Positions 1 through 10,483 of a DNA stretch of 64,000 bases are shown piece after piece (the first letter of the stretch is position 1; each line of letters opens with the position of its first letter). Under the pieces are notes generated by a model. The model was given only the letters and a program-made list of their open reading frames with translations. It had not been told where the DNA came from and ran no database searches. The stretch is from assembly GCA_014529385.2 (NCBI GenBank), contig CM043956.1, positions 88,779,221-88,843,220 of the forward strand. The letters run 5' to 3'. The translations under genes and the position numbers were made by a program. This DNA comes from Adiantum capillus-veneris. Lineage: Eukaryota; Streptophyta; Polypodiopsida; Polypodiales; Pteridaceae.

Positions 1-24
1 ATCTCCACAAGGCAGAGTCAAAAA

Positions 25-1932
25 TTGACAAATCCCATAGTGCTCAAGCTATTGGATGAGACCAAGCTTGCATATTCATATCGAGATGCAAATGGCAATG
101 AATCTCAACATGTTCATAACCTTGTAGAAGCTACGGATGCTAAACTTGAAGTCAAGGACTATTTGAGGATGATGCAAAGCCTCAAGCTTCTAGAACAGGT
201 GACAAAAAGTCAAAACCAATGAGAGATAAAGTCCAAAAGGCCACACAAAGGTCACCATCAAAATCTCCTTCGAAGAGACAGATTCTGCTAGAAAGCACAG
301 TGGATCTTCTAAGATCAAAAGTTACTCAAATGCAAGAACACAATACTCAAGAGTTCCAAGAAAAAGGTGCAGTATTGCAACAAAACGAGCCAACGTCCAC
401 GGAAGCAGGTGGTCAAAGCAAAGAAAATGAAAATGAAGTTCAACCAAGTTTAATCAAGTGCAACATTGTTGGTGAAAACGAAGAAAAACTCTCAAGCAAA
501 GTAAAGCTAGATTTTCAGTTAGACAAGAACCTCATGTCCTTTCGCACTTGAAAAAAATTCATCAAAGCTCAATTCCACATGGATCACAACATATAATATG
601 CCAGACGACATCATAATGGGAATGCCAATGGCCAAGAAGATGTTAGAGATATAGAATTCAAACATGATGGATTCATCACAGACATCAAATAATGAAGACC
701 AAGACTGGTCACCCGTGGACGACAATACAAAGTCCTCAAGCACAGTTAAAATGGAGACTGATGCCAAAGCAAAGCATATTGAAGATGATTCATCTCCATC
801 GAACAGAACTTCAGGAGAGCTTAAAGAAAATCAGGCAATAGAAACCATGATAGCTATGGAGCAAAAAATGCCACCAAAGCTAGAAGGAACGAAGATCAAA
901 ATTGCAGACAAAGGTAAAGCTAAAGTGGAACTTTCACCGATTAGCAAAGAAGATGTGAAAGCATATGCCTATACATCAAAGAACCCTCATGGATCAGCTT
1001 CTTCAAGAAAGTCAGCCTTTCAAAACTTCAAGTCAATTGCTGACCCAACTAAAACCTCTAAGGAGACACCAAGAAAAGCAAAGATATATCAGCCAAAGTA
1101 CTCAAGAAAGAAAAGTAAAGTCAAGCAAGTGTTTGTTCTGAGAAATTTAGTCAAAGTCCATGATCCGGTTTGGATTAAGGATGAGAAATCAACACAAAAA
1201 GACAGACACATGGGATGGATAGCATCACCATGGAACTTAAAAGAACAGGAGTATTATGGAGGTAACAGACAGATATGGGTGCCAAAACCACAGGTTAGAG
1301 CATATGAAGTGACTTCAAGTCCCTCCAAGGAAAGAAGGCCCACAAGGTATCAACCTTGACAATATCTTAGAATACCTAAGAAGCACGTATACAACAGAAC
1401 AACATCGAAAGAGGCTAAAGTCTACCACAACTTTCAAGAGGATACAGAAAAAAGACGGATCTCAAAGAGTCTTCCCCTTGGACAAGGATTTTTCACAAGG
1501 TATGCAAATATTTGGCTACCAGTCAACCACAAGACAACTGCAAATACACAAGACCTTCATGAAGATCTCAAGAACTTGACAAAACCTCGAGCAAAGCAAA
1601 ATCAACAAAGAAGATACAAAGGTCATCAAGAGATTTGGATTCCTAAGTCTTCCAATGCTCCTAGTCAAAAGCCAGATGCTAATAGCCAACGGAGGCCTAC
1701 AACAACATCAAAGACTCCTATCAACAGGCCTACTTGGAGAATCAAATGGATAATGGAGTCTTCACAGTCAAAGAAAGACAACCCCACCAACACAAATGCA
1801 GATTCAAAGAAGATAAAACAGGTATGGAAAAAGAGACCTTCAATGCCAACCTGGTCCTTCACTAATCCTCTTTTTGAGGATTCAAGCTTACTTTTACTTG
1901 AAGAAATGTTTGTAGTAAGCTCAAGAATGTAA
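25..1932 (+). pseudogene. Decayed internal coding region of LTR element B1
   Basis: Four short frames run in the same direction (25-222, 219-551, 664-1359, 1576-1932), separated by stops and frameshifts. The products are Lys/Ser/Thr-rich and mostly disordered. The phrase RQIWVPKPQ near 1273 recurs as HQEIWIPKSS near 1627, so part of the protein is duplicated. I see no zinc knuckle, protease, reverse transcriptase or integrase motif. The link to a retroelement is positional: the frames lie upstream of a polypurine tract and an LTR at 2908 in the same orientation. The I/V-W-V/I-P-K phrase resembles a segment before the protease of some plant copia elements, but that is weak. The element is cut by the window start, so gag-pol may lie to the left. 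Confidence 0.45.
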
Positions 1933-2870
1933 AAAGTCAAGTCGCTAGGGTGCAAAAAACACTCTTTGTCATAGTTAGAGTCGGGCTATTGAGCCATAAA
2001 ATGAGCAAATCATTAGTCCCAAATCTTCAAGTCATATTAAACTCTGTGCTAAGAGTCATAGTTATTAGGCTTATGCTCAAGCTGGAAGAGTTGTGCATAT
2101 CTAAGTCATGTTGCTCATGCTGGATGAGATGAGCATAAGAGTCAAAGTCTATTAACTTACAATTGGTGGAGTGTAGTAGAGTCCAACACTCACGCACAGT
2201 GCACACTGAGATGAGAGCACATATCCTCGTCAACGAAAACCATTCTTAAAGGGGTGCCAGCTTGAAAAGCCATGTCATATTCTTTTATAGCTACATCATC
2301 TTTCTGAAGAATCCCTCAAAATATTTCCTGCACAGCATATTGTTTCCCATGCATTTCTGTGTATGCATAAATAGGATGTCCCACCATATGCATTAGACAC
2401 TCTTTTGTGCTTCCACCTATGCACCTTGAGTGGACTACAACAGGAAAACCAATATTCCATCATGCTACCCTTTCATATTTGCTATCTTTTTAATTCAATA
2501 TCTATCAGCAAATAATTCCTTGAGTACTTTATTAATATTTCCCATGATAATAAGTACTCCAATAATGCGCTTATCCCAAAGGTACTTTTTTCCCAGTGGG
2601 GTTTTTCCCTTTGGTCATCCTGGTATAAGACCCTAATTTAGAACCTCATCATTCTACTTCCCTTGTACATATTTTTCATAAATAAACAGCAACCTCATCA
2701 TGATGCTATTACAACGACAAATGCAACATCATCTCTCAAAATCGACTACTCGGACCAATGAAGATGTTGCAACAAATTAAACCTCATCAACAAATCCAAT
2801 GACAAAATGAAGATCAGCTTATCAACAACCAATCAAAACCTTCCACAGCCTCCAAGGACATTTTTCAACA
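1933..2870 (+). other. Non-coding 3' part of element B1
   Basis: No frame of note is present. The stretch is AT-rich and lies between the last coding fragment and the hairpin/polypurine tract that precedes the LTR. I read it as the 3' untranslated part of the same element. Confidence 0.4.
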
Positions 2871-2907
2871 GTGCCCGAGGATGGGCACTAAAATAGGAAG
2901 GTGGGAA
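2871..2907 (+). promoter_or_regulatory. Hairpin and polypurine tract before LTR B1
   Basis: A perfect 6-bp stem (GTGCCC at 2871-2876, GGGCAC at 2883-2888, 6-nt loop) is followed by a purine-rich run at 2889-2907 that directly touches the LTR start TGTTAAC. The polypurine tract primes plus-strand DNA synthesis in LTR retroelements. The hairpin has no assigned role. Confidence 0.6.
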
Positions 2908-3922
2908 TGTTAACTGAGTCAACGTCATTTAACAAAAGCTGCTAAAGACTCAAGACCTACGGATGCACATTGAAGATCAAAGTGAAGAAGCATTAAATAT
3001 TGGAGTTACACATTTTCCACATCTTCCCAAAATGGTCACGTATTGTAAATTCCTGATTTATTTCAAGACATTGTAATATTTTAATGTGTTACAGGCTCAA
3101 TGGGAGTTCCAAGTTGTAAAGAACATGTCAGTTAATGTACCTAGGTTGCAGATATAATAAGTGTGGAGTCTCAAAGGTCTTGAGCACCGGACATTACACA
3201 TTTTAGACCTTGGCTAAGATATAAAAGCCAACTTTGTAAAGATTTTATTAAGTTTTTTGGATAAGAAATACACAGCATGAGCTAATGACACTCACTTCTC
3301 TCCTTCCCGCGCTTCCTACTCTCTCTTCGGTTGTCACATTGCAAATGCGTTTGTTGCATTGCAACCACAGGGAAGAGCTCTACGCATTGACATAAGCCAT
3401 TCATAGTATTTCGTAGCTTCTGGCGTCGCTGACCTACGGCCTAATTTCATCATAACTAGGAATTTACACTTTTAAATCAAAAACTAAGCATAGGCGAGGT
3501 ATTGCAGCATCATTGCTGAGCATTTAGATGCATTCTGGGTCAAAAACGACTAGGTCAAAAATCAATGTTGTTAATAATTGCAATTTTGGAACTTGATCTA
3601 AAGTGGGGTTTGATGCCATAGACATGTGTACTTATGTCTTATAAACTTGTCCTAGAAGTTTCATTACATTTGGATGTCATTTGATGCTGTAACGGATGTT
3701 ATTTTCTTGCCGATGATGAGCGATTGACTTTTGGTGATTTCAGTCACTTGAGTGTAGCTTGAGTTAGATGCGAGTTGTTAGTTATTTTCCAAGGGATTGA
3801 AAACCTCTTGTAGCCTCCATGCACTAGTTGAGTCAGCTTCATTCCATGGTTTGACAAATTAATTGTGGTTCTCGCTAATACTGCAATAAGATAGGATGGT
3901 GAGGTTAGACATGCGTTCCACA
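2908..3922 (+). mobile_element. LTR of element B1 (3' LTR)
   Basis: The LTR begins TGTTAACTGAG after a polypurine tract and ends GTTCCACA. It aligns by eye, over its second two thirds, with the reverse complement of 47071-47760, where a primer site follows the matching ACA end. A TATA box lies at 3220-3227. The length is about 1015 bp. The first third (U3) matches poorly. The sequence after 3922 is not obviously part of an element. Confidence 0.75.
3220..3227 (+). promoter_or_regulatory. TATA box of LTR B1
   Basis: TATAAAAG lies in a stretch conserved with the other B LTR (minus strand, 47732-47739), with the flank CTTGGCTAAG/A before it in both copies. Conservation in two otherwise diverged LTRs supports a real Pol II promoter driving element RNA. 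Confidence 0.65.
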
Positions 3923-4836
3923 TCCTACAACAAACAAACAAAGATAATTTCAATTCTCTAAGAGAGATCCAGAACACCTCCAACTTACTTAAGCTAGACA
4001 TAAGTGGAAGCCGCTTCACCTGTCTCCATAAACTTCAGCTCTCAAAGAATTTCAAATACCAGTAGATGATAGAATATTAACACCAACCATACTAGCTTAT
4101 GCACAAGGCCTTTCTAGTGCCACACCAAGAGTTTATGCCAAACCAAGGCAATATGCTCAACATGTTAGCCATATAGATCATTCAATCTCCCATGCACCAA
4201 CCATGAAGACAAGTCTAAACAAAAAAGAAGAATATCTAAGCTCCTCATCTTGAGAATCCAACAAAGCACTAGGTTATTGATCCTTTTGTCTAAGGCTAAG
4301 AGATGTGCGTGGCCTAATCTTCTATCAATGCTATCATGAAAAATATAGCACATTAGTCCAACCATATCATAGTTTATTGTATATATATAAACAATTCTTC
4401 CCAAGGTAATCAACTATACACCCTTACACACTTGTTATCATCCGTCAAAACTACTTCATGATCCAAATCAGAACCATAAACTATAATCCAAATTCTAATC
4501 ATCTTGAAAACCATTTTAGTAGATAACATAGGTGAAAAATGTTTGGTAGTACAAGCATTAAAAAAAAAAAAAAAGAGCTACAAGGATTATCATAACCAAA
4601 AATCATTATCATGACCCTAAGGGAACACCAGACCTTGACCATAGACCATATTCATCAAGTAAACCAATTGTTGCAGCTTTAATTGTACTTGTAGATAGTT
4701 GAGCCGATATGCATGGCCCTTAAAAATCAAATTTTAATGCATAAAAAAGAATCAAACCAAAAAGTAAACATCATCTCAAATCCCAAGTTTAAGAGAATTT
4801 AACAATATGCAAGTGATGCACCATAATTGAACCTTA

Positions 4837-4858
4837 GGGGGGGGGGGGGGGGGGGGGG
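4837..4858 (+). repeat. G22 homopolymer
   Basis: Twenty-two consecutive G on the plus strand. The exact length may be an assembly estimate. Confidence 0.9.
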
Positions 4859-6169
4859 TTCACTTAATAATTATGGGATTATCACGTGAGTGCAATAGAA
4901 GGGGTTATTCATTTTTTATTTTTCTCACATTTTCACATACAGAAGTGTACCATAAAATTTAAATTGGGGAAAAAATTTACAGATTGAATAAAAAAAGGGT
5001 GTATTTTATTTGTCAAGAATTCACAAATAAGGACTTTTAAATATAGTCCTTAAACGCACGCAATATACACAATTTATAACCATAGTGACCCCTCGAGAAC
5101 CGAACATGACTCTTCTTGAACATACGACCAGTTTTGGCCTAGAAGAATAGAAAGTAGTACATAAGACACTCTTGGCCATAACATTTAATTTTTATGTCAT
5201 AAGTTATTTAGATACAATAGCCAAGCAATCAATGCAATAGGGGAAATTTGGACTTTCAAAGGGGCCCTATAAGGAGGTTTTACTTTGCCTCTCTTGTCCA
5301 AAGTAGGCAACCCGATGACGTACACAAATGCTTTGTCAAGACCCTATCAACCTACATATCATTGGAGAGACCTTGGAAAGTTGGTTCTAAATCCCCAATA
5401 TATCCGACAAATTTGGAGTTGATTTGTAGAATTTATGGCCTCTCCACTGAAGCTAAAATGTGGGGAGAAATTCCATTTATAAGACACAATTGTCACATCA
5501 AAAAATAGAATCTTCTATAATATAAAGAATCTAATGGCATGCTATCTATCAATGTATAGATCTCGATGAGTACACTCTAAATCCAAAAGGTCTGACAAGT
5601 TTTGATTTTATTTGTAACCCGTGGGTCCGTTTTGGAGGATAAGAGGGAGAAAGTCAAAGTCCTTATAGGGCACATTTGAGAGTGAAAAATTTCTGTAATG
5701 TGATTGTAAGTAGACTAGACCGCATCATGATGCCCCTACATGATGATGACACTCATTGTATTTATAGATCTTCTTTTTATAAAACTAATTTCTATTAAAA
5801 TCCCGTTTAATTATGTTCCTACACCATATGTTTGTTTCGCACTTATAAGGTGACTAAAAATAATATTTTAAATTTGAACCATGTCAAAAATCACATTTCC
5901 TTTTAAAAACCCCGAAAAGCATGAAGAAAAAAAAATATGCAAAAAACTTAAAACATAATTTTCTTTCTAAATTGAGTCATAGTTGCACCTAGTGTACCTG
6001 AACTAGGAAGAGAATGTGATTTTTACTAAAAAGCGTCGAAAAACATAAAAAACACTCGAGAAGTAGATTTTATAAAATTTGTGTTTAGCTTTCTTCAATT
6101 TAGTAAATTAAGGATCTGGCTTTGCTTTTGACAAAAAACCATTGAAAAGCACAAAAATGAAAAAAAAGG

Positions 6170-6273
6170 TATAAATATAAATGTGTATTCAATTGACTGA
6201 ACAATACATGAGAACGAACAATATAAATATAAATGTGTATTCAATTGACTAAACAATACATGAGAACGACCTT
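6170..6273. repeat. 52-bp tandem duplication
   Basis: The unit starting TATAAATATAAATG at 6170 is repeated from 6222 with one substitution visible (GACTGAAC versus GACTAAAC). Confidence 0.85.
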
Positions 6274-7210
6274 GCTTTCTACTTAAAAATCTCATAACAT
6301 TACACAACAAACATGTTAGATAAAAAATATAGTAATGTTCATTGAAAATCTAGCTTTCTTATTTTTGAAAGAGATTTGAATATCAGGGATCTTACATCCT
6401 TCCACAAGTTATATGTCGATTTGTAAAATATAATTATTGAGTGTTTGGATGATGAGTGCAAAATAGCAGGCACATTCTTTAACAATTAACAAAGAGCACA
6501 CATTCAATGGCAAACAATTCTTAACTTTGGAAATGAAACTAACAATGCACTCTAGCTTTGTTACAATTAAGAGGATGTAATCTTGCTAACTTTTTCTCAC
6601 CATAGAATTGAGGATCCAACTCACAATACTAGAGGAGTTTTCTCATGAAATTAAAGTTTCACCAATGGTCCCCGCCTTATCATGCAAGTTATCCCATTTA
6701 CTTTAAAATAACGTCGCATGCAGCAACTATCTCTTTTTGACGATGCCATGTGGTACATCTGCCCCCTCCCCCTTGTGATATTTCTTCCAACTTACATATT
6801 TTTGAGCTTGATTGGCAATGCGTTTACACACACTTACTAGCCTCATGCATGAGAAATGGATGTTGTGGGTTTTGCAAGTGATTGTGTAAGCCCAATGTAC
6901 TTAATTAGGGATTGGAAGACTCTAATTCTCACCACAGCCATGGAAACCACCTCGTGCCAAAACAATCATGAAGTGGGAGAAGAAATATAGTGCAATAGAG
7001 GTGAGTGGGGGGTATACCTAGCTGCAGCTTGCAGGTGTAGTATAGTTTCAAGATAGTCAAATGGCCGGTATTTTGAATGATTTTTTATCATGGCATGATG
7101 GCGATGGTGTAGGGAATGACCTTGGAGTGGCCATTTCTTGAAATAATGGGCAACCATAGGGCGACCGATAGAGGCCAAGAGCCATATTTCAGGAAATGGC
7201 TATTACACGG

Positions 7211-8343
7211 TGTGAGCGGGATGAAAACACACACAGCGCCTATATAACGACCCGGCACACACTCTTGGGAAGATACACACACACACTAGGGGGCACCACT
7301 CGGCTTGCACAACACACCTGGCCGAGACAGGGAACACACCTCTGGAGTGAGAGGAGAGAGACTATCCACTTGCCCACTCCACACAGACACACACACACAC
7401 CCAAAAACTCAGCTCAAAAGAGGATAATTTCTGATGTTTAGATACAAATGAGCTTGGGCCAACACCAATGGGGCAAACAGCTCACACTATATGGGTAAAA
7501 GATACCAGATACAATCACAAACTGGAGCAGAAACTTCGCTCATAGGAGAAACTTACACAGAAAAACAGCAGGAAAAGAGTGAGGAATTTGGCAAAATGGA
7601 TAGCGCCATCGCGTCCGGAACGGCCCAAAACCCCAGTCTACAATGTCAAAGTGCTCAAATCCGACCTCGGATGAGCAGTTTACGGCCAAAACAGGCTCCA
7701 AAATGAGCAAAAACACACCTGCGGCTGTTCCTCCTCTCTTCTCCACGTTTTTTCTGGTCTTCTCTCTCTTTTTTTAGTTCCCACACTTAGATTTATTAGT
7801 TGGGCACCCTTGGCCTTTTAGATGACCTCAAACGGACCCCGAACATGCCAAAAACTCACTCGCAGTGCATAGTTGTCACCTTTTTGCATCATCCGCACAC
7901 CTGGCACTCAACATTTTTCCAATAATGCGTCCCGTCACCACGTGAAGTGGCCCCAAAAAGTGGTCCTAATGATGACCTTTCTGCATAATTCTCACGAGAA
8001 AACACCCACGTTGTGTCCGTCCTCATCCGCGTGCAAATATTGACCTCGTTCGCCCTCCTGACGCCACTAGATGCCATGTGACGCACCTGCTTACCTCATG
8101 TCGTCGGCCCGCGGATAGCTTCCTCGAGAATTTTTACGCGCTACCAACTCCTCGTTATTGTAGAAAAAACACACTAATACTGATAATAGAGAAAATCGCT
8201 GCACTATGTACATGCTGTCCTACCTGTACACATGTGGGCCCCAGGTAACCACCTGGCTATGGAAAATGGGCAATCCTTTATTTGATGCACCATGCATGTA
8301 TATGTACATATGCGCAATCCCTTGCTCCAAAAAACTCCTGACA
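7211..8343 (-). repeat. 3' LTR of A1
   Basis: On the minus strand it reads TGTCAGGAG to CTCACA. It matches 14766-15898 at all but about 8 sites. It carries a CA-rich microsatellite near 7272 and 7386. The adjacent polypurine tract fixes it as the 3' LTR. Confidence 0.93.
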
Positions 8344-8371
8344 TAATTTGCCCATCCCCTAGCCTGCTAGA
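8344..8371 (-). promoter_or_regulatory. Polypurine tract of A1
   Basis: On the minus strand the purine-rich run GGCTAGGGGATGGGCAAATT sits directly before the 3' LTR. The same run, with one change, precedes the 3' LTR of A2 at 45473-45493. It lies only 28 bases after the end of the pol frame. Confidence 0.8.
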
Positions 8372-8737
8372 TCATTCATGATCAGCAGTAGCAAAGAGAG
8401 ATATGAGACTCGCCCCATCACAGGTCTCCTCATCCCTCACCAACACTGCTTGATCCACAGACAGCTCATCTTGCTCCACCATCATCAATCTAGCATGATA
8501 CAATTTAAGACGCAACCCATTTACCCTTGACTTATGTAGAACACCATCCAGGTTAGCCAGCTGATATGTGCCATTTGGAAAACACTCCACTACCTTGAAA
8601 GGGCCTTCCCACTTAATTTGAAACTTCTTTTCGAAGGTGTTGTCTAGTTTACTGTTGTAACGCAAAACCAAGTCATGTTTCTTGATACCCTTACTTTTAA
8701 CCTTTTCATTTATCTTTGCCAAAGCCTTATCTTGCAT
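8372..8737 (-). CDS. Integrase C-terminal part, A1 pol (after second TAG)
   Basis: This 121-residue tail of the polyprotein is in the same frame as the upstream segment and is separated from it by one TAG. It contains the GPY/F-type module of gypsy integrases (KWEGPFKVVECFPNGTYQL, about residues 43-61), which helps bind DNA during insertion. No chromodomain follows, in keeping with the Tat lineage. The frame ends in TGA at 8372-8374, just before the polypurine tract. The first Met is probably not a true start; the segment is meant to be read as part of pol. Confidence 0.8.
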   Translation of the reverse strand: MQDKALAKINEKVKSKGIKKHDLVLRYNSKLDNTFEKKFQIKWEGPFKVVECFPNGTYQLANLDGVLHKSRVNGLRLKLYHARLMMVEQDELSVDQAVLVRDEETCDGASLISLFATADHE

Positions 8738-10483
8738 CTACCCATAATGCTCCAATGCGCTCATCATATCCAACTGGACCTCTTGTAACTGCAAGAGCCT
8801 CTCTTTGAATGCATCACTAGGCGACCCAAGCAACTTCTCTAACATCTTGACCGCAGGCAACTCTACCTCCACAGGCAATAGTGCTTCCTTTCCATACACC
8901 AAATGAAATGGAGTAAACCCTGTACCTGTCTTCACCGAAGTACGGTAAGCCCATAATGCACTAGGCAATTCCAAATCCCAATTCTTTCCTTGGTGCTCTG
9001 TCACTTTCGAAAGAATTTGTACCAACTCACCATTGAATCTTTCATTTAAGCCATTACACTGTGGGTAATAAGGAGTGGTATGCTGGTGCCTAATCTTCAT
9101 TTTTGCACATAAAAAATCTAGCAGTTTAGCTCTAAAGCCAGGCCCCTTATCTGAAAGTAGCTCCAGTGGCACCCCAAACTTGCAACATATTTCATCATAC
9201 ACAAATTTTTCCACATCCTTTGCAGTGATCTGTTTTACTGCTATAGCCTCTGCCCATCTAGAAAGATAGTCCACTGCCGTCAAAATATAGCTTTTGCCCC
9301 TGCTTGTGATAGGTAACGGGCCTATTGCATCAATCCCCCACTTTTCAAACACATCAAACGCCATAATGGTTTTTCGTAGCTCTGGCTTCAACACTCTCTT
9401 CCCAAATGCTTGACACCTATTGCAAGACCTACACCAATGGTGAACATCCTTGTGCAAACTAGGCCATACATACCCCTCTTGCAAAATCTTATGCAAGGTG
9501 ATCTTTAGAGCAAAATGGCCACCACATGCGCCTTCATGATTCTCCTCCAACACTCTGTAAAGCTCCTCCCGCCAAGGTACACGTCTCAACACGAGATCAG
9601 CCCCTTTCATGTATAAGACATCACCAATCAATTTGTACTTGTATGCTCTACGCACAAAGCCATACTTCTTAGACTTCTGAATCTCCTTTGGAATGATTCC
9701 TGTTAGCAAAAACTCCTCTTCTTGAGCCAAACTTTCCCGGCCATGATAAAGAGGTAAATTGGTCCTCAACACGAATAGCTCCCCAATCATGCCTTGAGCT
9801 GCTTCATGTGCCTCTCCATTTAGAGCACGTTCAATGTGTCTGATGCTCCATGCTTCAAACTTTTTTAACAGGCCTTTAATTCTAAAGCACATTTCCTTCA
9901 ATGAGGTGTTCTTGCTCTTCCACACACCCAGCACTTGCTTCACCACTAACAAGGCATCACCTTTTATGCTCAACCTTCGAATCCCATGCTTCAAACAAAT
10001 GTGTAATCCAGCTTCCAAAGTAGCATATTCAGCCTCATTGTTGCTATGAGCATCCAATTTGAACCCTCTCATGCATACTAGCTTCCCCTCTGGATCATAA
10101 AGTGCTATACCCCCTGAAGCTGCATCATGGCTCTTTCTGTATGAACCATCAAAGAACAACACATGTGCATTGCTGATCTGTGGCACTTCTTCAACTACCT
10201 TTCTCACCACCTCTTCCTTAACAATAAGGGGATTCTCCTTGTAGGTCAACAAATCAGCTAGGGTAGCCCTTGTACTATCTTCCACTAGAAAAGAGAACTC
10301 AAACTCTTGCAGCTCAATTACCCATTTCTTCACCACATTTGACATGTTAATACCATTAATTAACTGTGGCAAAAAGTCATAACTCGTCAAGAAAACAAAA
10401 GGCCGTGGTAGCAAGTAATGACGAAATCGTCGACAAGCAAATATTACACTGGCCATCACTAGCTCTACTTCTGATAACTTTCT
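8738..10483 (-). CDS. Second RNase H and integrase core, A1 pol
   Basis: This segment runs in the polyprotein frame between two TAG codons. Numbering from the Met at 10459: an archaeal/plant-type RNase H spans about 97-225, with FFDGSYRK (D104), NNEAEY (E142) and KGDAL (D168); the last catalytic Asp seems replaced in NGEAHEAA. Integrase follows, with a zinc domain (H308, H315, C346, C349) and a D,D35E core (IDAIG, SDKGP, NERFNGE). RNase H removes the RNA strand of the hybrid and integrase inserts the cDNA. All three integrase acidic residues are present. Confidence 0.88.
   Translation of the reverse strand, partial: RKLSEVELVMASVIFACRRFRHYLLPRPFVFLTSYDFLPQLINGINMSNVVKKWVIELQEFEFSFLVEDSTRATLADLLTYKENPLIVKEEVVRKVVEEVPQISNAHVLFFDGSYRKSHDAASGGIALYDPEGKLVCMRGFKLDAHSNNEAEYATLEAGLHICLKHGIRRLSIKGDALLVVKQVLGVWKSKNTSLKEMCFRIKGLLKKFEAWSIRHIERALNGEAHEAAQGMIGELFVLRTNLPLYHGRESLAQEEEFLLTGIIPKEIQKSKKYGFVRRAYKYKLIGDVLYMKGADLVLRRVPWREELYRVLEENHEGACGGHFALKITLHKILQEGYVWPSLHKDVHHWCRSCNRCQAFGKRVLKPELRKTIMAFDVFEKWGIDAIGPLPITSRGKSYILTAVDYLSRWAEAIAVKQITAKDVEKFVYDEICCKFGVPLELLSDKGPGFRAKLLDFLCAKMKIRHQHTTPYYPQCNGLNERFNGELVQILSKVTEHQGKNWDLELPSALWAYRTSVKTGTGFTPFHLVYGKEALLPVEVELPAVKMLEKLLGSPSDAFKERLLQLQEVQLDMMSALEHYG

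Larger units (their letters stand above)
3923..7206. other. AT-rich intergenic stretch, no gene seen
   Basis: Only short unsupported frames are present, such as 5248-5508, which I do not recognise. The stretch holds an A run at 4559-4574, a 22-base G run at 4837-4858 and a 52-bp tandem duplication at 6170-6273. Phrases of the form AAAAAnCnnnGAAAAnCA recur near 5905, 6028 and 6136, suggesting an old degenerate repeat. The last 300 bases before 7207 may belong to the older element into which A1 inserted, but I could not identify a domain there. Confidence 0.4.

Noticed and set aside
6966-7282. RNase H of element C left of A1
   Set aside because: A short phrase (EKKYSAIEV) looked like RNase H, but the following residues do not fit in any frame.
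7889-8086. 65-residue frame in the A LTR, repeated in all A-type LTR copies
   Set aside because: It is conserved because the LTR is conserved; it carries no motif and differs in frame integrity in the diverged copy at 24.3 kb.
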